Part shown: positions 1-12,616 of the stretch, in pieces
Position numbering within the stretch: the first letter of the stretch is position 1
Layout of the letters: each line of letters begins with the position of its first letter
Assembly (NCBI GenBank): GCA_910589415.1
Contig: OU342631.1
Coordinates: 5,828,001-5,892,000 of the forward strand
Length of the DNA stretch: 64,000 nucleotides
Origin: Malachius bipustulatus
Lineage: Eukaryota > Arthropoda > Insecta > Coleoptera > Melyridae
Direction of reading: 5' to 3'
Notes under the pieces: model-generated
Databases searched by the model: none
What the model saw: only the letters and a program-made list of their open reading frames with translations
What the model was told of the DNA's origin: nothing
Made by a program: the position numbers and the translations under genes

Positions 1-3000
1 GCCTACCTAATATTTCATTTAGAGATAAAGTACGTTGACTTGAGTCTGAATACCTATATGTGTATTGCATCCCTGATGCGGTAATCTTATTCTCAAGTAA
101 CATACTAGCACGTTCTGAATATAAAGACAGTCATGGTCACTTTAAAATTGATCCCGCCATTGTAGGTACTGAATATTATTGAGGTATTAGGTTTCATTAT
201 TTTTTTTTTAATTATAAATAGCAATATCTACTTACCTTTTTTAAAGCTTAAAGAACCTGAACTATAATATTTGCAGTTCCCTTTTTTATCCATTACTTTT
301 GATGGACTTTAAGTAAAATTAATGAATCAAGTTGTTTCAAAAACTTCAGACTAGGAAGCAATTTATTCCAAAACTTGATTGGAGTTAATCCGATGTTAAG
401 TAAATTATGTAACAATTACGAAGTGAATATACCATAATGCTAATAATGACATCGGTGTTTATGCCGCAACGACAAGGGGCATAGTGCCAGGAAATGCATT
501 GACGTATAATTGAACCTGATGCACCTGTCAATTCAGGTAAGTTCAAAGGCGTGTCTCATCATACATTTATCGATGATATCTGTACAGAGGGAACCTGTCA
601 AAGTACTCCGTGTGAAATCATCTCTATAAACACGTTATCTATAATACTTTATTAAGGCGTATACGTGTAAAATCAGCGACAGAACCCATCCAGTTAGAGT
701 TACTGTTATAATATACATATTGTTATATTCATACTTTTTCAGACATTTCAGCTACTTTGTTAGCACCAGCTTCTCAAATTTTGGTCCCTGCATGATTTGG
801 TAGTGCAATGAAATATAATATTTTGATGACGTCGAAATTGCAAGATTGTTGGGCTTCGGTCTCTTTATGGTGTTTTATAATGGGTTCGTTGGTTCCGAGC
901 AGAGTTCTAATAAATCTGTCCGGTAATTAAATGCTAGGTATTTTGTTTCACTTACTTTTAATTTTAATTTCCGTCTGGTGGTATAATAAAATGGATTTAT
1001 TTAAAAATTAATTTCGATTTAAAGAAGTAACTATTATTATTACAATATTATTGTATTTTCCTATTTGAGTACCTAATCTCTAGAGTACTTTGTAGAAAAA
1101 GGGCTGGTTTTCGTTTAATAATGATGTTTCCTAATGATTGTTTTCTTCTTAAAATTATTTAAGTTGCTCATTTGGTGGTCAACTTTATTTAAGGATATTA
1201 TTGTCAAGAAAAATTTGTCAATGAACTTGGTTCAATTGAAGTAATTAAAGAAAAAGTTATTTTGCTTGGAAGTTTGGTTTGTTTTATTCATGGTCTTGAA
1301 AACGAACAACTCAGAAAATAAATCCTGAAAACCCGGAAAACGCCAATTCTGACATGCCCACCCACATTACGGGTAAACACATCAGGGACAGCTCGAAAAC
1401 TTGCTTCAAGAAAATATGATGAGGTAAGGTGTCTTTAATTACATATGTCTGTACAGTCCTGTGCAGCAACACTGCAGTTTATTGACCTATACGTATATTT
1501 CCAAAAGCTAGATATGGTGACACTAGGGAACTGTCAGTTCTTATTTCTGTTGTAAATGCTATCAAGAATTGCTTTGGAAATTTCAATCCAAATTCGCAAT
1601 CAGATTCCGAATTGTGTCGAAATCCAATTGGCTGTAAGTGTAGCTTTATTCATTGATGAATCTTTTTAATTACTAGTCATTAATCTACAATCAAGGAATA
1701 AAAACCTTTGTAGTAAAATTATCAAAAAAAAAGAACGATGAAAGTACACAAAGTTTACATTTGCTGAATAGAGAATTTAATTACCTTCAAAATGAAGTAT
1801 CACACAACCTTCCTGCTTCACATTTGAAATTTTCGGACAGGCAATTACCCCTTTGAGAGTTTGAAGTTTGATGGGAGGGGGATGCGAAAAAAGTAGGTAA
1901 CAATTAAAAAACAAAAACTGACGATGGATTGTTTGTTTTGGCTCAAAAGTAGCTCATTTTCTATTTAATTTATTCCGGGATTTTTATTCTGACTGTATGT
2001 ATGTGTCTAAGTAAGAACAGAAATGTTAATAACCGTCAGTATCGGCTAATCCCCGTGTTATAATAAAAGAAAACTCTTATCAGAAAAAAGGACTTCGGGA
2101 GGAAATCTTCTAAACTTAGGTACCTAAAATACCCTTTTTCTAGGATTTCTAGGGAAAGGATGATGCAAGGGCAAGGACCCTCAAAAAGAAGAAGCAGTGA
2201 CGTCTCTCAGACTAAAATATGTCTTTTGCAATGTATTGTAAAGTGGATCAGAGTAACTCGTCTGTAAGTGTACTTTTGGGAAGCTGAGCAGGGGTCTCCT
2301 TAATTGACTGCTTAACTGAAACGACTCAAATGAACGCACCACAGATCACGTACGCACTAAAAATTGGCAATTAAATGTTTTTTATACCCTACCCTAGTAC
2401 CCTTTTATTTGATTTGAGCATGATTTTCACAATAAGTACCCTTTCCTGGGTGACTGGCAGTAATGTTATTGAATGGAAACAAAACTGTGAAAGAGTAGCA
2501 ATGCTCATGATCAAGGCTACTGAAGCTATTTGGCAATACACCAACTATTTTCATGTCTATCTTATAATTATACAATTGTTCTGCGTTGTCATGATTTGAA
2601 CCTTGCAGAAATCTGAACAAATCTACTTTTTCCCTTCAGCTGGTTAGCTGAACTGAAAAATATGGGAGGAGTTTATTACAAAAGTAAACCATTTACCCTC
2701 TTTTTGTTGTTTTTCACAAGAAGCTCGTCGGATTAGTACCTACCTGTTTAGGATCAGAACAAAAGCAGGCGTTTATTTAAGCGCTTGATTTTGCTTGAAT
2801 TCCGCTATGAAAATGAACTTGAGTACTGTAGCCAATGAGAAAGCATGATGAAGTGGTGTATTTTTCAAACTATTTTCACACACCCAGTAATGGAAAGAAG
2901 TAAAATAGGTACTTCATTTCCCAAGCGAATATTACTGTAATACTGACAGAAGATAAGAAGGCCATGGAAAATGGCAAATCTTAAGGGACAGTCGAGATGT

Positions 3001-3229
3001 GACCGAAAATTATTAACAACAATAAATCAAAGAGGCGTTATTGTCAACAGCTTATTGCTGGTCTTTTATTAGATTCCGATACAGTAAACGATGATATTGT
3101 CAAAAATGATTTCTTCTACCATTTTTCTCTAAATCTAAACCTGGAGACAGTATAAGCAGGTCTGTAGAGACCTGCAAAAAACTGAATTTACATGTGAAAA
3201 CCCTATGACCCCGCTTACAAGTTTCCAGT
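1..3229. other. Non-coding AT-rich sequence, no supported gene
   Basis: Only short chance open frames occur (for example near 2375-2620, open on both strands). I found no splice-flanked domain, RNA gene or clear repeat boundary here. Confidence 0.5.
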
Positions 3230-3964
3230 CTGTATACAGGGTCCTGCAAAAGTGGTTTGCGATATAAAAAAAGTTGTGAGAGAAAAGTTGTATTGTTTGA
3301 AGAGACCTATAACCTAAAATTATTTTCAGCCATACTCCATACAACTTTGTTATTTTAAATTGGACACCCTGTATATTATTACAATTTTGGATTATCTGAG
3401 AAAATTCAGTAGGAATGGTTTTCACAGTTGAAGTGTAAACTCAGCTGAAGAGTTACAAACAAGTGAAAAACGCCATTTTCCATTTTCAAAGCATTTCACA
3501 TTAAAAGCAGCTCAAGATATCAAAAAACGGTTTACGTGTCCGTATCTTAATTTTTCCATGTGGTATCTTTACAGGGTGATGAAATTGTTTTACAGGGTGA
3601 TGAAATTGATCAGATTTTTCATTATTTTATCAGATTTTTCATCTCCCTATATAACAATTTCATCTACATACACAGTAGGATACCACGTCAAAAGTTAAGA
3701 TAGAGACATGTACATCGTTTTCCGACATCTTGAGCCATTTTCTGCTTTGCTTGAAAAGACAAATTTTAAGCAGCTTTGAAAATAGAAAAGACGATTTTAA
3801 TTTTTTATAACTCACAACCTACTAAATTTAAATTTCAACTGTGAAAACCGTTCTTACTGAATTTTCTCGGACAATCTGATAATGTAGTAATATACAAGGT
3901 GTCCCCTATTTAAAATAACAAAGTTGTATGGCGTACAGCGATATTGGACCACCCTCTATACCTG
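3230..3964. repeat. Fold-back (long inverted-repeat) element, family 1
   Basis: The left arm (3230 to about 3596) and right arm (about 3590-3964) are imperfect inverted copies meeting near a doubled ACAGGGTGATGAAATTG motif. Matching landmarks include ccatacaacttTGTTATTTTAAA on the left and AAATAACAAAGTTGtatggc on the right, and tcagtaggaatggttttcac against gtgaaaaccgttcttactga. The open frame at 3135-3425 lies in the arm and is not a gene. The right arm is closely related to the element at 46242-48108. Confidence 0.75.
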
Positions 3965-4072
3965 AAAATAGTTTTAAATTTGATTGAAAGTTGGGACCAG
4001 GTGGGTGTGTTAGGGAGAGCATAATATTTGTAGTCAAGTATTGTTATTTTATTTTGTTGGCAATTATTTTTT

Positions 4073-4206
4073 ACCATAAATTATTATATAAAGGAGGAAA
4101 TATAAAAATTAAGTCTTCTTTGGTACGACAAATTTTGGTACAACAATAAATTTGTCGTACCAAAGAAGACTCAATTTTTATATTTTCTCCTTTATCAAAT
4201 TATGGT
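4073..4206. repeat. Hairpin MITE (nearly perfect inverted repeat)
   Basis: The sequence at 4088-4134 is the near-perfect reverse complement of 4148-4194 (core AAGTCTTCTTTGGTACGACA), separated by only about 13 bases. Weaker pairing extends outward to ACCATAA on the left and TTATGGT on the right. The arms are too long and too perfect for a typical microRNA precursor, so a miniature inverted-repeat element is the likelier reading. Confidence 0.7.
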
Positions 4207-6045
4207 CGACACAGTGACGTACAATTTTCATCAATTTATAAATTATTATAATTTAAAGTAACTAAAATGAAAATGAGTAATGTAAACAATGCATTCCTAA
4301 ATAGGGTGGAATAATACCTCAATTTTACCTCAAAGTGAAACAACTATTTTTTATGATTGTATCGTAAATTACAAACCGAATCAAACGATGATTTCATTTC
4401 TAACCGCCGCGTTGGTTTACGGGACAAATTTTTCCTATCACGTAATTTGATTCAGATATTAACATTCATCCGACGATTTCTGCTTTGTATGTATATGGGG
4501 GGTCTTACGGACGGGATTCTTGTATATTGTATAATAACAAAACCTCTGACATGGTCTGGTTACTGCGGCAGTTCGGGAAATGCTTCTTAGTTAATGGTTG
4601 GTCATTTGCATAGACTCGTGTGGAAAATGGAGATTTTAAATGCTCATTAATGAGTTTTTTATTGTCGCATAAAATATTTAAAAAATTAAGGGAACGATTA
4701 CATATTTTTGCACTCAAAGTATTTTTCAAGATAATTTTAATTTCCACTTAACAATTGTGAATAAAATTAGCTCACGAGTATAGGTTAGTAATAGTTTTGT
4801 TGAAAGAAAGCTAAGAAATAATAAAAAATAAAACTGAAGCTACTTTTTTAGTTGGGGAAAAATGTGATAATAATTGTTATAATTTGAAAAATTCTATCCA
4901 CATAATAGTGATGGACGAGAAACTTTGTTTGATTGCCCTCACCCCCGCCACCCTCTTATGAAAAAATTAAGGGCGTGTTATGTTAAGCGATTTTTGTTAA
5001 TCATTATTTATTAATTTATAAAATCAGTATTTGAAGGCAATTTAATTATTATCCCGGAAAAACGATACATTTTCCTCTCAGGTATTAAAAGAATTTATTT
5101 TGTAAAACGTACTTTATTTAATTAATGTGTCATCATCTGAAAATAACTAACTATTCAGTCCGCAGAATAATTCCATCAGAAATTTTTAACTTTAATCTAA
5201 CAAAAAAAAACACGATATGAGTGATCGCATTTCCCTTGTTCAAAATTGCAAGTGGAGGTGCTAATTGTTTTTCCAAGACCATCTCGTGCGCCAAGTCATT
5301 TCTTGGGGGTATACGATTTAATTTGTTAGTTCCCAACAAGAAATTCCACCCCGGTGTAACCTTATTCAAATTGCTTAATTCGGTGAGTGTGACCCGAGAA
5401 AAGCAATAACGGAATCCATTAAGTTCGGCAATACTGGGTGTTGTATTCGCTGCCATCCAGCAATTTATAATGCAACCGTGTAATGTGAGATCGTTACACA
5501 CCTGACACCAGTTGATGGAAAATTGGAGAAAAAATTCAATCATACTGCTTGAATAATAATGGCGGAGAGCTACCTAAAGACGGCTGCTAGTATGAATTGA
5601 CATTTTACAGCGCGTTAGTTGTGATAACTTTGTTAGCGCTGTACGATGTAAAGAAAGAAAATAATATCATCTACTGAATACAGTGTGGAAAGTCAGTAAC
5701 GCATAAAGTCAATAATACCGCTGATATTAATTTTTTGGAAAACCTAGCCAAGAGATATTGCTATTTTGACTGTAGCAAATATTTTCAGCCTATTCTCAGT
5801 TCCTCACGTCATTTGTTTATCTTGTTATGGCGTCATTTTTTTTGACCGATTTTGGTAGTAGTTTTATTCTGTTTCCAACCGTATAAAATTTGAACATAAA
5901 GCTCAAATATTAAAAAATCGTATTTTTATTGTTTGAAATTGTGAGTCAAACATTTTAATAAAAATAAACTAAAAAAAATGTTTTTTATCCAGAATATACG
6001 GAAGCGTAGAAGGGCCACACTTAATTTTTTTTTGTTATACTCAAC
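4207..6045. other. Non-coding, no supported gene
   Basis: The open frame at 5151-5543 (minus, 130 codons) is the longest in this stretch, but I recognise no domain and a plus-strand frame overlaps it. A small inverted repeat (acagcgc...gcgctgt) lies at about 5607-5641. Confidence 0.4.
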
Positions 6046-6133
6046 ATTCCGACTTAACTTGTAACTCGGAATTCTGACTTGTATCTCGGAATTCCGACTT
6101 GTAACTCGGAATTCCGACTTGTAACTCGGAATT
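6046..6133. repeat. 20-bp tandem repeat, about 4 copies
   Basis: The unit ATTCCGACTTGTAACTCGGA is repeated. The copies at 6071-6090, 6091-6110 and 6111-6130 are head to tail with one or two changes, and the first copy (6046-6070) has a small insertion. Each junction reads CTCGGAATTCCGA, so the array is locally palindromic around EcoRI-like GAATTC sites. Confidence 0.9.
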
Positions 6134-9100
6134 TGCTGTTACTAATAACATCCTGGTTACTATACATATTATGTGTATTAGTAAAATTACTATAATAGTA
6201 AAGCTAGGTAATAATTTCAATTATTAATAAGCTTTAAAATACAAAAAAATGAAAATAATATTTAGAAAAAAATGTTCAGTTCCGGTTAGTTAGTCCCTGT
6301 TTCACTAAAGACGTAACACGAAGACTTATGAATTTTTCTAATTTTCTATCAAGTTTTTTTCATTCAGAGTTTTAGTCGGTATTGAAACCTTATGTACCTT
6401 TAAATAACTCTTCTCTCCGCTTCAGCTCCTTCCCTCGTTGATTTGGAAATCGAATAGGCGCTCTAATAATAGTTAGTCTCACTTTATAGATTTCTGCTAT
6501 AAAATTATACGTGATTTAATTATTCTGGTCGATTTACTCGAAGAGTCATTGGAAACTCATGATGAAGCTAAATTTCAAACACGTCTTTGGATCTATCTTG
6601 GGATCTGTTTCATATTTCCTATAATCTTAAGATATGCATTAATATAGCTAATAGGTGTTCAATGTTCGTTTTAGTGAGTCTTTTTGAAAGAAAAATGTAT
6701 TATATTTTTTGGACAAGCATTTATTTGTACGATTTCATATTTTTTAGGGCTTTAATGAATTCCATTGCATGCGGCGAGAGTAATTTTGCTGAAATTCCTC
6801 ACATTTTGTCATATTTGATTTTAAACTACCTAAACGGGGAAAATTTTACATCTCTTGATTATTATCAGATCAAATATTTTAGTAGTAGATACAGGAATGA
6901 GATGTAGATTATAGGTATGGCAATTTACTGCATAGGAATCCATTAAACATTCCTAAATTGGCATCGAAACATTGAAACAATAGTTTCCCATAAATAAGTT
7001 TGAAGTAATTACGCAATTTTTCTATAGAATTTACATAAAAATTTTCTCTGCTCTAAAAGTAATTTAAATAATTTCGTTGAAATAGGTAATTGAAAGAGAA
7101 AGCAGATAATTCAGAGATAACGTGATCAGATGCATGCATTATTCCGCAGGGGTTGGAAAGGTTTGAATTTAATATCAACTAGCAGAATGAAGTCTCTGTA
7201 TAGTTTTACCAGTCAGCGTCAATTGTTAATTCAACACAATTTAATATTGTACTCGGAAATAAATTCCAAAACAGAACAGAGATTTATTCGGGGAAATTCT
7301 GCTTTGCCGCTTCTCCATACATACATTATTTATTTGTGCTCTACTCACGTTCAGAATTTCAATGCCTAACCTACTAATTAAAATTTCCAGCATTTTGTTA
7401 ATATTGTCAGTACCAATGTTTTATTTAAAAACTATGTGAGCACATGAACAGAATTCTGTAATTCACCTGTAATATTATTTGTACAGACTATCTCAATTAA
7501 TCTGCGGGAACCTCATTTCTATCACTGCACGCACGGTTTGGAAAGCATGAAAAGATGAAAAGAACAAAATATTTTATTTACATTTAAACCCAAAAATCTG
7601 ATTATTGTGATCGGTATTAAATAATAATATTGTTTATTTTTTTTACATTATATAGATATTTTTTCTCTTCTAATTTTTGCCCACTCTATTATAGTAGTTT
7701 TCAATGTCCATGAAATAAAACTCGCAAATTTAATATTGGTACATGTACATTGTCCCTAAAATATTTTTTGTAAACAAAGTTTTTAAGATGCTTTCTTAGT
7801 GTTTTCAGAAAATATGAGTGTTCATTGACGTTTTGAAGACAAATGTTGAAAACACGAATTTTAGTTTCTTTTTTCTTGGTCACTTATTTATATTAATAAT
7901 ATAAAATCAAACTCCACTTTTGCTTGTTACGCCCCTGAACTAGATAATAAACGAAACCATTAAAGCACCAAAACAATGTCAAAAACGTGGTGTAACGTAC
8001 TGAAAATTGAATAAATCAAGGTGTGAGAGAGCTAGAAAGAATGATAGAGTATTAGTGCGAATTCCGATGCTCTGAGGATATCCCATCAATTCTCATTACA
8101 TAATGTATAAGATGATTCACATTCACATTTTATTAGAGATGAAGAATATGTATCCGGATTAAGTTGTTTTGAAATCATTCATCTTTTTAGCAGCTTCACC
8201 GCATACTGCATTAAGGACAATGGGATTGAAGTGGCTAAGGACCTACTTGTCTTTTTGATCCTTAATTCTACACACAGGGTTTCTTGTATTTTCTTCTTAT
8301 AAAGTTGAATGTTTTAATTTGCACGCCTTGTGATTATTTCAATTTTGTTTATTTATACAGTGAGCGAGCCAAGTAACGCATACATTTATTTATTTCTTTA
8401 GTAATAACTTATCCAAAAATTTCTGGAAGGGGTACCTATAGCGATTTTCTTTAAACCACACTCTCTGATACCATTTCCGTCACAAGATATTGCAATAATT
8501 TCTATGCCAACGTACGCCAACGCTGCATTGAATTTTCATGTAAGAGAAGAATACAGTCTGCAATTTCTTTTTATTATTGCTATTCAATGGTTGCAGTTAT
8601 TCTCAAAGCTACTGTGTATAAGTACTTTGAATTATCCTTCCATCTGGATAACGCCTTAGAGTATAATAAATATGTGTTCAGGTTTTCTTCATAGGATTAC
8701 ACTTCAAAGATAATTGCTGATTGATAGCATGTAATTACCATGTATTTCACCTGGGCACATATTTATATCGACATACTCACTGAATATTAACTTCTTCATC
8801 ACTTTTATGATTAGTATTTTAATTTTTAGGTAAATGATAGTTTGTGGTACAAATTGAAAAATGGGAGTGTTTTAAACACGCGACGAAAATAGCCGAACGA
8901 GGCCGAAGGCCGATTTTGGCAATCGTCAGTTTTTTCTATTGCCGAATGGTAGCTGAAAATTTTTCGGCATATTCCAACGCCTGTGTCCTCTTGTTTTGAT
9001 ATACTTACGGTATTTTTTGAAAAATCATTGCACTGTTTTGTATATTTTGAAAATATTAATTACCGCCATAAATATCAACAATTTCAGCCAATCATTACTC

Positions 9101-11650
9101 AGCGTTCAACATTATTAGCGGCTGCGCTCTCACTTTTAAGTTTACTAGTCTGACGTTTAATCTTCGGTTCTGCGTAGTTCAACCATTCTAATGAAAGTAA
9201 AGCTTATTAGGAGGACCAAATGAAGACATTCAGTCTTCTGAACTTGAGTTTAACCAAATGATATTTTACCAGAGATGGCAAACTGACACTACAGTTAGTT
9301 ATCTTGCCGTCGCCTTGAATTTTTCTTCAACATTTCAATATAGAGAATTATAGGGATTTTCGTAGTTCCTTTAGATATTATAATATAGTCTGAGAGACGT
9401 TCGAGTCATGAAATAAATATTCCACCTTTTCACCCAGTATAGACCCAGACGATCAAATTAACCATTAACTTTCAACTTTGAACCAACGCAAAAGTGTTAC
9501 ATTTAAAACGCATATCCATTATCCACCACATATTTCGACACTAGCTCAGTAGGTACTAAGAATGCTTGTTATGTTTTGCCCCGACACGGGGTCACTGATC
9601 GTATTCCAAAGAATAATGTCGCTAAGGCCAACAAAAATCTGAAGCAGCTACGTTTCGACTTTCCTATACGGTCTTTAAACTGGAGCGGTCGGTAGTCCAG
9701 ATCCAGAACGCTAGCGCATTATTTGAGAATCCTTTGCAACTGTTACTGTATGTCTTCGAATTCCAGTCTTGCCTAACTATTTAAACTATTTATCAATTTA
9801 AAATTCTATATTGTTTCCTAGTGCTATCTATATGGGTTAGTTCTGGAAGCCAAAATTGTTAGATTACCTATAAATATCTACATAGTTAACACCGCAGTTC
9901 CCCCTTTAAAGAAGATATTATTAATTTCTCAACGAAATTATTACCGCATTTGATAAAACTAATATCTGGCCGCTACCACTATTTTCTGCAGTTCTTCTAT
10001 TTATGTAATATTTGCAATACTCAAGGTTCTTTAAGCAATTTTATTTTTATTTTGCTTCCTCCGAACGAAATATGCAGTTTTTTTTTTATCGATGACTTAT
10101 TGTTATCTATGACTAACGTAGGTTTACTAATAATAAGTCTATGAAAGATATAGGTATGTATATTCCTATTTGAGTATAAATGTTCACCCGCATCATTATC
10201 ATAATCTTTCCTTGCAGATAAATATATTAAGTAGTTCAGCTTCAAACAATGGATTTTCTCAATCGTTCTCTCCACGAGTATTATCCCCCATATCAAATTT
10301 TCATAATCGGTTCTAATGCCGATGCCTTCTAGCTGGTTGTAAGACTTTAGTCACACTATAAGTTATTTATGAGTAGTAATAATAGCATTACCGTTCCGCA
10401 CGATTACAGATTCTGTCAGCATCGGTGCAAATAAAAATCTAACACTCTGTAGATACGGTAGTTCCTAATAAACGTAGGTAGTTGTATGTTATTATCGATA
10501 TGCCTTTATTAGTGATGAGATCTAATATTCAATCTCTCCCACGCTGGCAATGTAGATGTGATTTTAAATTATTGATAGTCAACATTAAATGAAGCAGGTG
10601 CCTATCATTAGGCCATCCTTTTTGAGATATTTGCTAAATTGAATTATGCGTTTTAGTAATATATTAGTCTGTAATTATAGAGGAAATGATCTTGGTATAT
10701 GTAATAAGTTCTCTCGTCTACAGCACTGTGGACTTGAATTAACTTTACAAAAATTCTGCTCCCTTTTTAAACACATTTGTCTGAACAAGTCAGAACTTTC
10801 GAGCTTGAAAAAAATTTTGAAAACCAAATTTGAGTCTCGCATAAGCTGGAATTTCTGGGTGTTTGTACGGTTTTTCCAAAACAGAATCCGGATAGAATAT
10901 TTCGGATATTTTCTGTACTTTCCCACAAGCCTTTAATTTCCTTTTCTCCATTTCTAATTTCCGGATTTTTCCCTTGAAGATTCAGATACAAGATAAACGC
11001 CTGTAGTCAGAAACTTTAGCTTTCCTCTCCAGAATAGTTTTAAACTAAAGTTTTTTTACACAGAGTTTTGTTAAATCATTCAATGCACGTTATTTTTTTT
11101 TTTTTTTTGAGAAGGTCATGGTGGGAAATGAGAAGTGACTTCAGTTCAGCTATTCTGGCAATTGGGGTATAATTTCTTATGCCCAATCGAATAAAATGAG
11201 AACCGAGCCGATGCGAACAATGGTTTGGATGTAAAATGTTGTTGAAAACGAGATTGAAACTGAACATCATAGGTATGAACGAAAATAACTCAAAATTTAT
11301 CAAAGTTCATAGTAGTGTGAGATTTTTAATTATCGTAAAGTGTAGATAAAGGTTTAACTTATAGTCATATTGTTATTTATCGTTGACCACCAAGAATAAC
11401 TGTTTGATATATTAATGTAGGTCCAAACTTTCTTTTATAGTTCTTTTGCAGTGGTAAAGACCATTCGAAAATAATGAAGTCACATAAGTAACTATCGACT
11501 TTTATGATGAACAAAAATAATACTAAAAAAAGAATATAGGGGTGTCTCTTATAACTTCTAACGTAAGTATTGATCACATCGACTTTATTGTGGTTTCATT
11601 GTTTTTCAACAATAAATAGGTAGAAATCGATACCACACTTGCCCAGACAT
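6134..11650. other. Non-coding AT-rich sequence, no supported gene
   Basis: There are scattered short open frames (6587-6907, 7130-7369, 10021-10296, 10646-10936 and others), often open on both strands and without recognisable domains. No repeat boundary could be fixed by eye. Confidence 0.45.
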
Positions 11651-12616
11651 ACAGGTTGTCCGATAAATACCTCCTAATCTCTCGGGAGCATACAGGGAAG
11701 GTCAAAATAAACCTAGTCTGTCATAAAAAAACATTCCCAAAGTGTCCCTAAAAGGAGATACAGAGCCCCAAAATGATACCCTAAGATTTACTTTTTTGGC
11801 TCTAACTTTTGAACCGACCTGTATAATTTGATGAAATTTTAATTTTTTTATAGAGGCCATAAATACTCATTAAGCCATATCAGAGTGGATGTTTGACGTC
11901 CTAAAGGAAGTCAGGAAAGGACTTATCACCACACTCATTGTGTCAAAGTTTTGACAGGTGTCATTTTACAGAGCTGAAAACTTATTTTTTAAATACGCCG
12001 GTCATTCATCTTCACAAAAGGTACTCTTCATTTATTTCGATAAAACTAGCGGTTCTCAAGATAAATCGACTTTTATGCGAATTTTGATCAAGTTCGTCAA
12101 TAGCAATCCATTGTGTAGGTAGGTTTATCAACAAGAACCTGATTTTTACCTGTTTGTGTTTAGCATTAGTAACTAATGAGTGTTTCGCATACCTAAAAAC
12201 CGATTTATCTCGAAAACCGTCAGTTTTACCGAAATAAATTAAGAGCATCTTTTTTAAAGATGAAGTATTAGACTATTCAAAAAAATAGTTTTTAGCTCTG
12301 TAAAGTGACACCTGTCAAAATTTTGACTCAACGAGTATGATGGTAAGTCCGTTCCTGACTTCCTTGACGACGTCAAACATCGACTTTAATATGGCCTGAT
12401 GGCTCTCTGTGGCCTCTATAAAGTGTTTAAATTCCATCCAATTATACAGGTCGGTTCAAAAGTTAGAGCCAAAAAAGTAAATTGCGGGGCACCCTTTTAG
12501 GGCTGCATATCTCCGTTTGGGGACACTCTAGGAAATTGTTTTTATGACACACTAAGTTTTTTTTGACCTCCCCTGTATGCTCCCGAGAGATTAGGAGGTA
12601 CTTACCGGACACCTGT
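11651..12616. repeat. Fold-back element with ACAGG-TGTCCG ends
   Basis: It begins ACAGGTTGTCCGATAAATAC and ends in the complement of ACAGGTGTCCGGTAAGTAC. The arms of about 350 bp continue inward. Matches include taatctctcgggagcataca against tgctcccgagagatta, caaaagttagagcc against ggctctaacttttg, and gtgtcaaagttttgacaggtg against cacctgtcaaaattttgact. The centre (12012-12250) is also inverted, so the whole 966-bp unit folds into one hairpin. The frame at 12012-12248 is a by-product. Confidence 0.85.

Noticed and set aside
5151..5543. 130-codon minus-strand open frame
   Set aside because: No domain recognised, a plus-strand frame overlaps it, and there are no splice or start features. Could be a decayed repeat.
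6046..6133. CRISPR-like repeat array
   Set aside because: The units are directly tandem without spacers, and the genome is clearly eukaryotic.
8880..8975. Cluster of gccgaa/ggccga motifs
   Set aside because: Short, imperfect and without a clear boundary or pairing; not enough to call a repeat or site.
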